A DNA stretch of 64,000 bases from Streptomyces sp. HB132 (lineage in GTDB: Bacteria > Actinomycetota > Actinomycetes > Streptomycetales > Streptomycetaceae): positions 51,669-115,668 of the forward strand of contig NZ_JAFBGA010000021.1 in NCBI RefSeq assembly GCF_016909575.1. The letters are read 5' to 3'. Positions 23,959 through 32,629 of this stretch are shown piece by piece. Within the stretch, counting starts at the first letter, position 1, and every line of letters begins with the position of its first letter. A program made the translations under genes and the position numbers. Below the pieces are notes generated by a model. The model worked only from the letters and a program-made list of their open reading frames with translations. It searched no databases and was not told where the DNA came from.

Positions 23959-24573
23959 TCAGGCTGCCCGGAACACGCGGGCGTGCGCGGCGGCGAGGGC
24001 AAGGCGCACGGCCCCGTCCGCGGTCGCCTCGCCGACCTGCTCCCCGGTGAAGACGAGCCGGAAGTAGATCGGCGCGGCGAGGGCCTTGAGGAGTTCGGCC
24101 GGGTCGGTGTCCGCGGGTAGTTCGCCGCGCTCGACGGCTCGCGCGACAACGGGTTCCGCACGCCGGAACCGGTCGACGAAGAGCGCGTGCTTGACCTCGG
24201 CGAGCCGGGGGACGCGTACGGCGTCCGAGAGAACGGTGGCGAGCAGGGCCCGGCCTGCCGGCGTGGTCATGGTGGCGACGAGGGAGCGGGCCAGCGCGCG
24301 CAGGTCGCTCTCCACCGCCCCGGTGTCGGGGATCGGGATGTCTGCGGAGAAGTGGCTGACCAGCGCGTCGGCTACAAGGCCGTCGGAGTCCTCCCAGTTC
24401 CGGTAGATCGTCGTCTTGTGTACGCCGGCCCGCCGGGCGACGCCGTCGACGGTGAGCGCCGCGTACCCGGTGCTCGTGAGCTCGGTGACGGCGGCCGCCA
24501 GCACGGCGGCGCGCATCTTGGTGCCTCGCCCGACAGCGGGGGCGCGCCTGGAGGACGACCCGACAGGATCCAT
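23959..24573 (-). CDS. TetR-family regulator
   Basis: 204 residues with helix-turn-helix LTVDGVARRAGVHKTTIYRNWEDSDG (about residues 40-65) and a TetR_C_11-like ligand domain. ATG at 24573 with AGGAG six bases upstream; the frame stays open 660 bases further but that is antisense to the SDR gene. It is divergent from the SDR gene, and the twin GCAAC-N5-GTTGC sites lie between them, one of them touching its own start. Confidence 0.87.
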   Translation of the reverse strand: MDPVGSSSRRAPAVGRGTKMRAAVLAAAVTELTSTGYAALTVDGVARRAGVHKTTIYRNWEDSDGLVADALVSHFSADIPIPDTGAVESDLRALARSLVATMTTPAGRALLATVLSDAVRVPRLAEVKHALFVDRFRRAEPVVARAVERGELPADTDPAELLKALAAPIYFRLVFTGEQVGEATADGAVRLALAAAHARVFRAA

Positions 24574-24574
24574 T

Positions 24575-24639
24575 GCAACTCCTGGTTGCGTTGATGGCGG
24601 TGCATACGACAGGATCAGCTTATCGCAACCACGAGTTGC
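24575..24639. promoter_or_regulatory. Twin GCAAC-N5-GTTGC operators
   Basis: Two identical-arm palindromes, 24575-24589 and 24625-24639, exactly 50 bp apart, between the divergent TetR and SDR genes. Strong candidates for autoregulated TetR binding sites. Confidence 0.65.
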
Positions 24640-24699
24640 AATGCGGCCGTGCTGTTTCGGGGGGTCGCACGCACTCCTGACCCACGGATCGAGACCCCT

Positions 24700-25758
24700 A
24701 TGCCCCGTGACTCCCGGGCAGCCGCCCGAGCCCCACTGCGCGACCAGGACGACACATTCGCGCGCACCGCCGAGCACGGCCATCGCTCCGCGAGCCCGCC
24801 GCAGACGGTTCCGCGAACGAGCTGGGCGTTGGATTCCATCCCTGACCAGTCGGGGCGACTGGCCGTTGTCACCGGCGCCAACAGCGGCATCGGATACGTC
24901 ACCGCTCGTGAACTGGCCCGCCGCGGCGCTCATGTCGTCCTTGCCTGCCGCAGTCATGAGCGTGGGCGGGCAGCAGTGGAGCGGCTGCGAACCGAAGTCC
25001 CCGGCGCCCACGCCGAACTGCGTCCGCTCGATCTCGCCGACTCGAAATCCATCCGTGGTTTCGCCGAGAGCTGGAGCCATGACCGGCTCGATCTCCTGGT
25101 CAACAACGCAGGCGTGGCCATGGTGCCGTTCTCCCGGACCGTCGACGGCTTCGAGTCCCAGTTCGGCATCAACCACCTCGGCACGTTCGCGCTCACCGGC
25201 CTCCTCATGCCTCACCTGCTGGCCGCCGCCCACCCGCGCGTGGTCACGGTCAGCAGCGAGGGCCAGCGATTCGCCCGATTCGACATGACCAACCTCAATG
25301 CCGAGCGCCGCTATCGAGCCGCGTTCGCGTACGTGCAGTCCAAGCGGGCCAATCTCTACTTCGCCATGGAGCTGCAGCGAAGGGCCGATTCTGCCGGGCT
25401 GAGGCTGCGCAGCATGGCTGTCGCCCCCGGGCTCACACGCTCCAACGTGCTCACGGGCGGCGCCAACGGTGCCCGGGGCCGCGTGTACGGGATCCTCACG
25501 CGCCTGCTCCTGCGCATCGCTTTCAGTCCCACCGCGGACGGGGCCAGGACCTCTCTCTACGCGTCAACCACCCCCGGCCTGCCAGGAGGCAGCTACGTCG
25601 CACCCGACGGGCTGTTCCAGCTCCGTGGCGAGCCCGTGCTGCGCGGCCGGGAACGCGCCATCCAGGACTCAGCCACGGCCCGTCAGCTGTGGGTGCTGTC
25701 GGAACGGCTCACAGGCGTGCGGTACTGCTTGCCCGCGGAACCGCCTTCTCGTAGATGA
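24700..25758 (+). CDS. Short-chain dehydrogenase/reductase
   Basis: 352 residues as annotated from ATG 24700, but the SDR fold only starts about 45 residues in (VVTGANSGIGYVTARELARRG), so a later start such as the TTG at 24831 is possible. Motifs: TGxxxGIG cofactor loop, LVNNAGVAM, catalytic Ser in VTVSSEG and YxxxK in AYVQSKRAN. It resembles retinol-dehydrogenase-like SDRs; the substrate is unknown. It faces the TetR gene and is probably its target. Confidence 0.82.
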   Translation: MPRDSRAAARAPLRDQDDTFARTAEHGHRSASPPQTVPRTSWALDSIPDQSGRLAVVTGANSGIGYVTARELARRGAHVVLACRSHERGRAAVERLRTEVPGAHAELRPLDLADSKSIRGFAESWSHDRLDLLVNNAGVAMVPFSRTVDGFESQFGINHLGTFALTGLLMPHLLAAAHPRVVTVSSEGQRFARFDMTNLNAERRYRAAFAYVQSKRANLYFAMELQRRADSAGLRLRSMAVAPGLTRSNVLTGGANGARGRVYGILTRLLLRIAFSPTADGARTSLYASTTPGLPGGSYVAPDGLFQLRGEPVLRGRERAIQDSATARQLWVLSERLTGVRYCLPAEPPSRR

Positions 25759-25933
25759 GCCGGCTCTCCCGGCCCCGGGCGCCGCCGTCGAGCCTTCCCT
25801 CGCTCCTCGGACCCACGGGCGCATGGAGTGCGGTCACACCTGCCGGACGGCGGCCTCTCCGGCTCCGGATCCCCCGAGTGGCGCACCGCCACCACGGGGG
25901 TCACAAAGGAAGTACGGAGAACGAAGGAGAGCC

Positions 25934-26974
25934 ATGAAAGCCGTCCAGTACCGCACCATCGGCGCCGCACCCGAGGTCGTCGAGATCCCGGAGCCCGTGG
26001 CGGGACCCGGTCAGATCCTCCTGAAGGTCAGCGCGGCCGGTGTCTGCCACTCGGACATCGCCGTGATGAGCTGGCCCTCGGAAGGGTTTCCCTACGAACT
26101 GCCGCTCACCCTCGGGCACGAGGGGGTCGGCACCGTCGCCGCACTCGGCGAAGGGGCGGTGGGTGTCACCGTCGGGGACGCGGTGGCCGTCTACGGGCCC
26201 TGGGGCTGCGGCACCTGCGCGAACTGTGCGGAGGGCAGGGAGAACTACTGTCTGCGCGCCGCGGACCTCGGTATCAACCCGCCGGGACTGGGTAACCCGG
26301 GCGCCATGGCCGAGTACATGATCGTCGACGACGCCCGTCACCTGACCCCCATCGGCGACCTCGACCCGGTCAGGACGGTCTCGCTGACCGATGCGGGCCT
26401 CACCCCGTACCACGCGATCAAGCGCTCGCTGCCGAAGCTGCTGCCCGGCGCCACCGCTGTGGTCATCGGCACCGGCGGCCTCGGTCACGTGGCCATCCAG
26501 CTCCTGCGCGCCATGACCGCCGTACGGGTCATCGCCCTCGACGTCACCGAGGAGAAGCTGGCACTGGCCCGGGCCGTCGGCGCGCACGAGGCGGTGCTGT
26601 CCGACGAGAACGCCGCAGCCAGGGTCCGCGAACTGACCGGTGGCATCGGCGCCAAGGTCGTCCTCGACTTCGTCGGCGCCGAGCCGACCGTCAGGACGGC
26701 AGGTGAGGCAGCCTCGATCGACAGCGACGTCACCATCGTCGGTATCGGCGGCGGTCTGCTGCCCGTCGGCTTCGGTGTCCTGCCCTTCTCCACGTCGGTC
26801 ACCGCGCCGTACTGGGGTTCGCGCGGGGAACTCGCCGAAGTCATCGAGCTCGCCCACGCCGGTGCCGTCGACGTCCACGTCGAGACGTACTCCATCGACG
26901 AGGCCCCGCTCGCCTACGAGCGGCTGCACGCCGGCAGGATCAACGGCCGCGCGGTCATCCTGCCCAACGGCTGA
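25934..26974 (+). CDS. Zinc-dependent alcohol dehydrogenase (MDR family)
   Basis: 346-residue medium-chain dehydrogenase. Catalytic zinc ligands: Cys in AAGVCHSD (about 38) and GHEGVG (His-Glu, about 61); structural zinc Cys cluster CGTCANCAEGRENYC (about 92-106). The NAD(P) fold is VVIGTGGLGHVAIQLL followed by ALDVTEEK, an Asp that favours NAD. It would oxidise a primary or secondary alcohol. ATG at 25934 with AAGGAGA upstream; a hairpin follows the stop. Confidence 0.9.
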   Translation: MKAVQYRTIGAAPEVVEIPEPVAGPGQILLKVSAAGVCHSDIAVMSWPSEGFPYELPLTLGHEGVGTVAALGEGAVGVTVGDAVAVYGPWGCGTCANCAEGRENYCLRAADLGINPPGLGNPGAMAEYMIVDDARHLTPIGDLDPVRTVSLTDAGLTPYHAIKRSLPKLLPGATAVVIGTGGLGHVAIQLLRAMTAVRVIALDVTEEKLALARAVGAHEAVLSDENAAARVRELTGGIGAKVVLDFVGAEPTVRTAGEAASIDSDVTIVGIGGGLLPVGFGVLPFSTSVTAPYWGSRGELAEVIELAHAGAVDVHVETYSIDEAPLAYERLHAGRINGRAVILPNG

Positions 26975-26981
26975 CCACCGG

Positions 26982-27020
26982 CGACTCGCCGGACACCTGC
27001 TGGAGGCGCCCGGCGAGTCG
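26982..27020. terminator. Terminator hairpin between convergent genes
   Basis: CGACTCGCCGG (26982-26992) and CCGGCGAGTCG (27010-27020), 11-base perfect stem with a 17-base loop, between the alcohol dehydrogenase and SulP stops. Confidence 0.65.
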
Positions 27021-27028
27021 TCCGTGCG

Positions 27029-28513
27029 TCAGGGCGCGGTGGCCACCACGTCCGTCCGGGTCAGCCGCACGGGCTCGGTGCCGGAGGAGCTGTGCCGTTC
27101 CGCCCAGTTCTCCAGTGCCATCCGGCAGGCGTGGTCCAGATGGTGCAGTCCGGAGAGGTCCAGGGCGATGGGTCGGTCCTTGGGCAGGGCCTCCAGACTG
27201 TCGAGTATCTTCGGCAGCCGCAGGAAGGTCGCGTTACCCGACAGTCGTGCCCGCACGCCGTCGGCGTTGCTGTCGACGACCTCCAGCCTGATGTGGGAGG
27301 CGTCCCAGGCGGCCTTGGCGACCGACAGGGCGAGACCGGTCAGAACACCCTCGAACATGTTCACCGTCACGATCGCCAGTGCGGTGACGACCAGGATCAG
27401 CGCCTCGCCGCGGTGCTCGCGCCACAGGGCGACGAGCGAGCGCAGAGGAATGAGCTTCCATCCGGCGTGGATGAGGATGCCGGCGAGGGCAGGCAGGGGG
27501 ATGAGACCCAGGGTCGACGGAAGCAGGGCCGCGAACAGGAGCAGCCATACGCCGTGCAGGACCCGGGAGGCCTTGGTCCGCGCGCCCGCCTGGACGTTGG
27601 CCGAGCTGCGCACGATGACCGCGGTCATCGGCAGCGCGCCGAGGATGCCACACACGGTGTTGCCCGTCCCCTGGGCCATCAGCTCCTTGTCGTACTGGGT
27701 GCGCGGCCCGTCGTGCAGCCGGTCCACCGCGGCGGCGCTGAACAGACTCTCGGCGGAGGCGATCAGCGTGAAGGCCGCCACGGTTCCCAGCAGACTCAGG
27801 CTCGCGAGCCCGCCGAACTCGGACAGGGCGGGCATCTGGACGGCATCGAGCAGCCCCTGGACCTGAACGGTCCCGACGGGCAGGTCGAACGCCAGCGAGG
27901 CCAGGGTGGCCAGCACGACCGCGGCGAGTGCGCCAGGGACGGCCCGCACCCGCTTCGGCATCCTGTTCCACCCGACGACCAGGGCGATGGTCCCGGCGGC
28001 GACCGCGAGTGAGGCGAGAGCGGCCGGACTGGACACAGCGTCGGCGAGCAGCCCCGGAATACCGGTCATCTTGCCCGTACCGGAGAGCGGTGCCTCGATG
28101 CCTGCGGCCGCGTAGAGCTGGCCCGCGATGAGGACGAGGCCGATGCCCGCGAGCATGCCCTCGACGACGGAGACGGAGATGGCCCTGAACCAGCGGCCCA
28201 GCCGCAGGGCGCCCATGGCCAGCTGCAGCAGTCCCGCCGTCAGCACGATGACTCCGAGCGCGGGCAGCCCGAAGGACTGGACGGCCTCGAAGACGAGAAC
28301 GGTGAGACCGGCGGCCGGCCCCGACACCTGGAGGCTGCTGCCGCGCATGAAGCCGGTGACGAGACCACCCACGATGCCGGTGATCAGGCCCAGCTCCGCA
28401 GGGACTCCCGACGCGACGGCGACGCCGACGCACAGCGGCAGCGCGACCAGGAAGACGACGAGTGACGCGGCGAAATCCTGCCGCAGGTGGGGCAACGTGG
28501 CGAGACGGTCCAT
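27029..28513 (-). CDS. SulP-family anion transporter
   Basis: 494 residues, about 11-12 membrane helices of the SLC26/SulP fold (FAASLVVFLVALPLCVGVAVASG, then GSSLQVSGPAAGLTVLV) and a C-terminal STAS-like domain (about 400-480, with RPIALDLSGLHHLDHACRMAL). It would carry sulfate, bicarbonate or a dicarboxylate. ATG at 28513 has GAGGG five bases upstream; ATG at 28525 overlaps the stop of a 36-codon ORF (ATGA) and is an alternative. No carbonic anhydrase is adjacent. Confidence 0.87.
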   Translation of the reverse strand: MDRLATLPHLRQDFAASLVVFLVALPLCVGVAVASGVPAELGLITGIVGGLVTGFMRGSSLQVSGPAAGLTVLVFEAVQSFGLPALGVIVLTAGLLQLAMGALRLGRWFRAISVSVVEGMLAGIGLVLIAGQLYAAAGIEAPLSGTGKMTGIPGLLADAVSSPAALASLAVAAGTIALVVGWNRMPKRVRAVPGALAAVVLATLASLAFDLPVGTVQVQGLLDAVQMPALSEFGGLASLSLLGTVAAFTLIASAESLFSAAAVDRLHDGPRTQYDKELMAQGTGNTVCGILGALPMTAVIVRSSANVQAGARTKASRVLHGVWLLLFAALLPSTLGLIPLPALAGILIHAGWKLIPLRSLVALWREHRGEALILVVTALAIVTVNMFEGVLTGLALSVAKAAWDASHIRLEVVDSNADGVRARLSGNATFLRLPKILDSLEALPKDRPIALDLSGLHHLDHACRMALENWAERHSSSGTEPVRLTRTDVVATAP

Positions 28514-28521
28514 GGCGGCCC

Positions 28522-28632
28522 TCATCCCGTGCGGAAGGGGGCAGAGCGGACGTCGCCGGGCGGGGGCGCCCAGGCGGCGCTGTCGCTGACGCGTAGGACT
28601 TCGGCCGCGGAATGTTCGACGGTTGACTGCAT
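28522..28632 (-). CDS. Putative 36-aa leader ORF upstream of SulP
   Basis: ATG at 28632 preceded by AGGAGG (10-base spacing), 36 codons, TGA overlapping the alternative SulP ATG (ATGA, 28522-28525). Mostly G/C third positions. The peptide (MQSTVEHSAAEVLRVSDSAA..., Ala/Pro-rich, no helix) matches no family I recognise. Either a translated leader that couples to SulP or a chance ORF. Confidence 0.4.
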   Translation of the reverse strand: MQSTVEHSAAEVLRVSDSAAWAPPPGDVRSAPFRTG

Positions 28633-28784
28633 GCCAGTGGTTCCTCCTGGCGCGCCGAGGACCGGCGCGTCGGTGTGCGTACGAGAACTGGGGGACCGGA
28701 AGGCAGGCCGACGCGACCCCTGTGGTCCGAGACCCGCAGGACTGCGGCGGACAGGGGCAGGTGCGACGAGCGCCTCGGGTCAGC

Positions 28785-29177
28785 TCAGCAGCGGAACACC
28801 TGGAGCACGGGGGAGGAGTGTGCGATCGAGGATCTGGAGGTGTGATGGGCGTTGCCCATCGCGGCGACGGCCGCCGTCGCGAGCAGACCGTCGGCTTCAC
28901 CCGTCACGGCGGCACGCGACGGTGTCGCGGGAGTGGTGAGAGTCGCCGAGCGATGCCGGTCACGGTGGCGCAGAAGGCCGTTCGACTCACCCCCTCGATC
29001 GGGGGCGCCGCATGTGGCGTACGCGCGGAGGGTCTCACCGACGGTCGCATCCGGGAGACCGGTCGCTCGCACTTCCGGGGCGGACGCGTGTGCTTCGGTC
29101 GGCGACGTGCCGGAGAACGGGGCCAAAAGGAAACCCATCAGGAACGCGAGCACGAACCGGACCGCCGCTGCGCGCAC
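28785..29177 (-). CDS. Small secreted or membrane-anchored protein, unknown
   Basis: 130 residues beginning with a clear signal sequence (MRAAAVRFVLAFLMGFLLAPFSG, cleavage plausible after AHA). The mature part is hydrophilic, with His/Ser/Arg clusters (LLRHRDRHRS, GNAHHTSRSS) and two Cys. GTG start with a perfect AAGGAGGTGA six bases upstream, and strong G/C third-position bias, which is why this ORF is accepted over the opposite-strand ones. It may share a promoter with the SulP gene downstream. No family recognised. Confidence 0.65.
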   Translation of the reverse strand: MRAAAVRFVLAFLMGFLLAPFSGTSPTEAHASAPEVRATGLPDATVGETLRAYATCGAPDRGGESNGLLRHRDRHRSATLTTPATPSRAAVTGEADGLLATAAVAAMGNAHHTSRSSIAHSSPVLQVFRC

Positions 29178-29584
29178 CCTTCACCTCCTTCTGGAACGCA
29201 CCCTTCCTTAGGGACGCTAACAGGCCGAAGGGCATATGGAGTTAACGCTTTGTGAAGAGTCCGAAAGTCGATGCCCAACGAGTCGAAACAATCCCCGGAA
29301 CCCTGTGGCCTGGGGATGTGCCTCACGATCGGTTCTCACTATTTGAGATCATCCGCGACTGTGTGGCTCATGCATGTGCTGGTGAAGTTCCGTCCGCCAT
29401 ATTCGCACAATGGTTCGGCATATGGGGTGAGTGTTAACCATCGGGAAATGCGGCCGAGGTGCAGCGCTCCGATTGTCGGATCAGCGCCCCGCTTCGCCAC
29501 CCGTAGAGGCCCAGCGCGCCCGCTGAACCGCGCGACCGGTCCTCGTCGCGGGTCGCCCTGGCCGGCGGAGGGGCCCGACATGCC
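29178..29584. other. Intergenic region, no gene; two GGCATATGG elements
   Basis: 407 bp of lower GC than its surroundings. It holds the upstream region of the secreted-protein gene and the 3' flank of cbiO. GGCATATGG occurs near 29233 and 29418, each followed within a few bases by a GTTAAC motif. No ORF with a credible start or codon bias was found. Confidence 0.5.
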
Positions 29585-30430
29585 TCAGGCGTCGGCCGGC
29601 CGGCCGAAGCCCGCCGCGAGTTCCTCGGGGGTGCGGGGGCCGGGGGCCGTCTCGCCCAACAGGCCGTGCGTGCGCAGCATGTGACTGGTCGCGATGCCCC
29701 ACGGCAACCGCAACCCCGCCTCCCGCAGGAGATCCGTGCGCCCCAGCACGGCCGGTGCGGGCCCGGCGCGGACCCCGGCGGGGGTGAGGAGAGCGGCGTC
29801 GTCGGCCCAGCGCAGGGCGAGATCGACGTCGTGGGTGGCCATCATGACGGTGGTGCCGCTGTCGCGGAGGGTGCCGAGCGTGGCGAGCAGCCGTTCCTGG
29901 CCGTCCGGATCGAGCCCGGCGGTCGGCTCGTCGAGGATCAGTACCCGGGGTCGCATGGCGACCGCCCCGGCGATCGCGGTGCGCTTCCGCTGCCCGTAGG
30001 AGAGCAGGTGGGTTGGCCGGTCCGCCAGGGCGGTGATGTCGAGGGCCTTGAGCGCCTCGTCCACCCGGCTGCGCACCTCGGTGTCGGGCAGGCCGAGATT
30101 CAGAGGTCCGAACGACACGTCCTGGGAGACGGACGCGGCGAACAGCTGGTCGTCGGGGTCCTGCACCACCAGCTGGACGGTGGTGCGCAGTCGGGTCAGC
30201 CCCTTGCGGTCGTACGTGACGGGACGGCCCTCGACCGCCAACTGCCCCTCGCGTGGCCGCAGTCCGCCGCTGAGGAGCCGCATCAGCGTGGTCTTGCCGC
30301 TGCCGTTGCGGCCGAGCAGGGCGAGAGCACGTCCTTCGCGCGCCTCGAAGTCGAGACCGGTGAGCACGGCGGGGCCGTCCTCGTACGCGTAGGACGCCCC
30401 CCGCAGGGCGAGCAGCACGGATTCGCTCAT
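29585..30430 (-). CDS. cbiO: Cobalt ECF transporter ATPase CbiO
   Basis: 281-residue ABC ATPase: Walker A LLGRNGSGKTTLM (about 36-48), Q-loop VVQDPDDQLF typical of ECF-type ATPases, signature LSYGQRKR, Walker B LILDEPTAGLD and H-loop ATHD. It energises cobalt uptake for cobalamin synthesis. Fourth gene of cbiMNQO; its ATG overlaps the cbiQ stop (ATGA). Confidence 0.9.
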   Translation of the reverse strand: MSESVLLALRGASYAYEDGPAVLTGLDFEAREGRALALLGRNGSGKTTLMRLLSGGLRPREGQLAVEGRPVTYDRKGLTRLRTTVQLVVQDPDDQLFAASVSQDVSFGPLNLGLPDTEVRSRVDEALKALDITALADRPTHLLSYGQRKRTAIAGAVAMRPRVLILDEPTAGLDPDGQERLLATLGTLRDSGTTVMMATHDVDLALRWADDAALLTPAGVRAGPAPAVLGRTDLLREAGLRLPWGIATSHMLRTHGLLGETAPGPRTPEELAAGFGRPADA

Positions 30431-31176
30431 GACAGCGGCCTTTCCAGGACGAAGGTCAGTGCGGTGAGGGCAGTGAGCAGCGTGACGCTCACGGCCACGA
30501 ACCGGACGGAGACGCGGGCCTCGGGCACCAGGACGCGCAGGGTCCCGTCGTAGCCCCGCCCTGCCAGCCCCTGCTGGAGCCGCGCCGCGCGGTCGAAGGC
30601 CCTGACGAACGCGGTGGCTCCGAGCCCGGCCAGGGACCGCCAGCTCGCGGCCCTCGTGGTGTGCCCGAGCCGTGCGGCCTGGGCCTCCCTGATCCGGCGA
30701 ACCGAGTCGAGGAGCAGGAAGCTCATGCGGTAGGTCACCAGGGCCACGTCCACCACCGCCGCGGGCACCCCCGCCCTGACCAGGCGGGGCAGGAGGTCGG
30801 ACATGGGGGTGGTGAAGGCGAACAGCAGGACCCCGAGCGACGCGGCCGAGGTGCGCAACAGCAGCTCGCCGGCGCGCACCGGCCCCCCCGGGGCCAGGCC
30901 GACGAGGCCCCCGGGCCCGCCGACCTCGACGAGGAGCGTGGCGGCCCCGGTGACGCAGAACCCCAGGGGCACCCGGTACGCCCGCCACAGGTGGCGGACG
31001 GTGACGCCCGCCGGCCCCAGCAGCACGGCCAGGGCGGCGACGAGGATCAGAGCAGCGCCGGGCCAGGGCGGCAGCGATATGGCGAGCACCGTGAACCCCA
31101 GCCCGAGCACGGCTTTTTCCACGGGATGGCGGCGGCGCCAGCGACTGCTGTGCGCCGCCGCGTCGATCTGCAGCAC
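30427..31176 (-). CDS. cbiQ: Cobalt ECF transporter membrane subunit CbiQ
   Basis: 249 residues, five to six membrane helices, with the ECF T-component coupling motif (ARGYDG-like: LAGRGYDGTLR near 200) that contacts the ATPase. GTG start at 31176 with GAGGAA upstream that also overlaps the end of cbiN. Couples CbiO to the CbiMN substrate unit. Confidence 0.88.
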   Translation of the reverse strand: MLQIDAAAHSSRWRRRHPVEKAVLGLGFTVLAISLPPWPGAALILVAALAVLLGPAGVTVRHLWRAYRVPLGFCVTGAATLLVEVGGPGGLVGLAPGGPVRAGELLLRTSAASLGVLLFAFTTPMSDLLPRLVRAGVPAAVVDVALVTYRMSFLLLDSVRRIREAQAARLGHTTRAASWRSLAGLGATAFVRAFDRAARLQQGLAGRGYDGTLRVLVPEARVSVRFVAVSVTLLTALTALTFVLERPLS

Positions 31177-31182
31177 GTGTGC

Positions 31183-31551
31183 TCAGTTCCTCCGGGCCGC
31201 GGACTCCCCGGCACCGGGTCCGGTGCCCCCGCTGTCCTGCCGGGCGGTCGCGCGCAGTTCGCCCTGACGGCGTCCGCGCCGCACGCCGAAGTAGTAGGCG
31301 AGGACACCCGCGCCGAGGGCTGCCTGGAGGGCGAACAGTGCCGACTCGACCTCACCGGAAGGCGGTTCGTACAGCGGGGAGAACCAGGGTTCGTACGTGG
31401 GGGCTATCTCGGTGATCGCGGTCTCCGCCTGTGCGTCGGCGCCCGTGAAGGGCTCCTCCTGGCTGTCGCCGAGGCCGAGGGCCAGGGGCAGGACGGCCAG
31501 CGCGGCCACGACGAGCAGGAGAAGGGCGTTGATCTTCGTGTTCTTGTTCAT
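31183..31551 (-). CDS. cbiN: Cobalt transport protein CbiN
   Basis: 122 residues: N-terminal helix (INALLLLVVAALAVLPLAL), a short external loop with FTGADAQAE and PTYEPWFSP, and a second helix (ALFALQAALGAGVLAYYFG), then a basic tail longer than in enteric CbiN. It helps load cobalt into CbiM. ATG overlaps the cbiM stop. Confidence 0.88.
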   Translation of the reverse strand: MNKNTKINALLLLVVAALAVLPLALGLGDSQEEPFTGADAQAETAITEIAPTYEPWFSPLYEPPSGEVESALFALQAALGAGVLAYYFGVRRGRRQGELRATARQDSGGTGPGAGESAARRN

Positions 31552-32258
31552 TTGGCAACCGCCTCGGTCTCGGCCGTCCTGGTCCGGGTTCGCCTGCCGC
31601 TGAGGAACACCCCGAGCCGGGTCAGGTCCCCCTTGCTGGACTGCACGAGGAGCCGCATCACCAGCACGGTCAGAAGCCCCTCGCTCACCGCGAGCGGGAT
31701 CTGGGTGAGCGCGAAGATGGAGCCGAACTTGCCGAGCGCGCCCAGGAACCCGCTGCTCGGGTCCGGGAAGGCGAGCGCCAGCTGCACGCTGGTGACGCAG
31801 TACGTGGACAGGTCGGCGACGAACGCGGCGAAGAACACCGCCACCATCAGCGGCACGTCGTAGCGACGCAGCACCTTGTAGACCGCGTACCCCGCCCAGG
31901 GCCCGACGACAGCCATCGAGAAGACGTTGGCGCCGAGCGTGGTAAGGCCGCCGTGGGCGAGCAGCAGCGCCTGGAAGAGCAGGGTGATGGTGCCCAGTAC
32001 CGCCATGATCGGCGGGCGGAACAGGATGGCTCCGAGACCCGTACCCGTGGGATGCGAGCAACTTCCCGTGACGGAAGGGATCTTCAAGGCGGAAAGTACG
32101 AACGTGAAGGCCCCGGAAGCCCCCAGGAGCAACGTGCTCTCAGGGTTCTCCCTGACTTCACGCGTCAGTGACCGGACTCCGTGGACGACGAACGGCGCGG
32201 ACGCGACACCCCAGGCGATCGCGTGCGCCGGAGGCAGAAAACCCTCGGCTATGTGCAT
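31548..32258 (-). CDS. cbiM: Cobalt ECF transporter substrate-capture subunit CbiM
   Basis: 236 residues, about seven helices. The processed N-terminus MHIAEGFLPP carries the metal-binding Met-His (consensus MHIMEGFLP), with a second His in GSCSHPTGTGLG. It binds Co(II) and is the first gene of the operon, under a cobalamin riboswitch. GGAGAGGG lies 11 bases upstream of the ATG. Confidence 0.92.
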   Translation of the reverse strand: MHIAEGFLPPAHAIAWGVASAPFVVHGVRSLTREVRENPESTLLLGASGAFTFVLSALKIPSVTGSCSHPTGTGLGAILFRPPIMAVLGTITLLFQALLLAHGGLTTLGANVFSMAVVGPWAGYAVYKVLRRYDVPLMVAVFFAAFVADLSTYCVTSVQLALAFPDPSSGFLGALGKFGSIFALTQIPLAVSEGLLTVLVMRLLVQSSKGDLTRLGVFLSGRRTRTRTAETEAVAK

Positions 32259-32299
32259 GGCTCAGCAGACCCTCTCCAGCACCTCGTGGATGGTTGAGA

Positions 32300-32480
32300 T
32301 GCCTTGGCCGGTCTCCTGGCTTACGGGTGACACCGCCCGAACTCCGCCTTCCCGGGTCACAAGGACCCAGTGGCTGCCCGCGAGGGCCGGAGCCGGACTT
32401 CCCGATCACAGTGGCGAGGGCCGCACCGGCATCACACCGATTTCCCGTTCACCAAGGCGTGGCGACAGTAGTGCCAGGCG
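32300..32480 (-). ncRNA. Cobalamin (B12) riboswitch upstream of cbiMNQO
   Basis: On the minus strand the conserved elements occur in order: GGGAAATCGGTG (complement of 32435-32446), GCCACTGTG (32407-32415) and the B12 box AGCCAGGAGACCGGCC (32306-32321), about 50 bases before the cbiM ATG. This is the standard cobalamin aptamer order; it should repress the cobalt transporter when adenosylcobalamin is plentiful. Outer limits are approximate. Confidence 0.88.
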
Positions 32481-32582
32481 GGTGGTGATGACAAGCCGGG
32501 GAGGCCCGGGCGGACGTGGCCCCGCGGGCGGCCGTGTACGCGATGACCTGCGACGGTCCGGGCGGTGACGGGCCCGGAAGCG

Positions 32583-32620
32583 CGGGGTGCAGGAGCGCGG
32601 CACCGCGCTCCTGCACCCCG
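32583..32620 (-). terminator. Terminator hairpin of the azt operon
   Basis: 18-base perfect stem (32583-32600 / 32603-32620) nine bases after the stop of the first AztD-like gene. Confidence 0.8.
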
Positions 32621-32629
32621 GGAGGGGAG

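Noticed and set aside
28514..28900. Extended SulP N-terminus
   Set aside because: 130 extra residues before the first membrane segment overlap the leader ORF and secreted-protein gene; not family-like.
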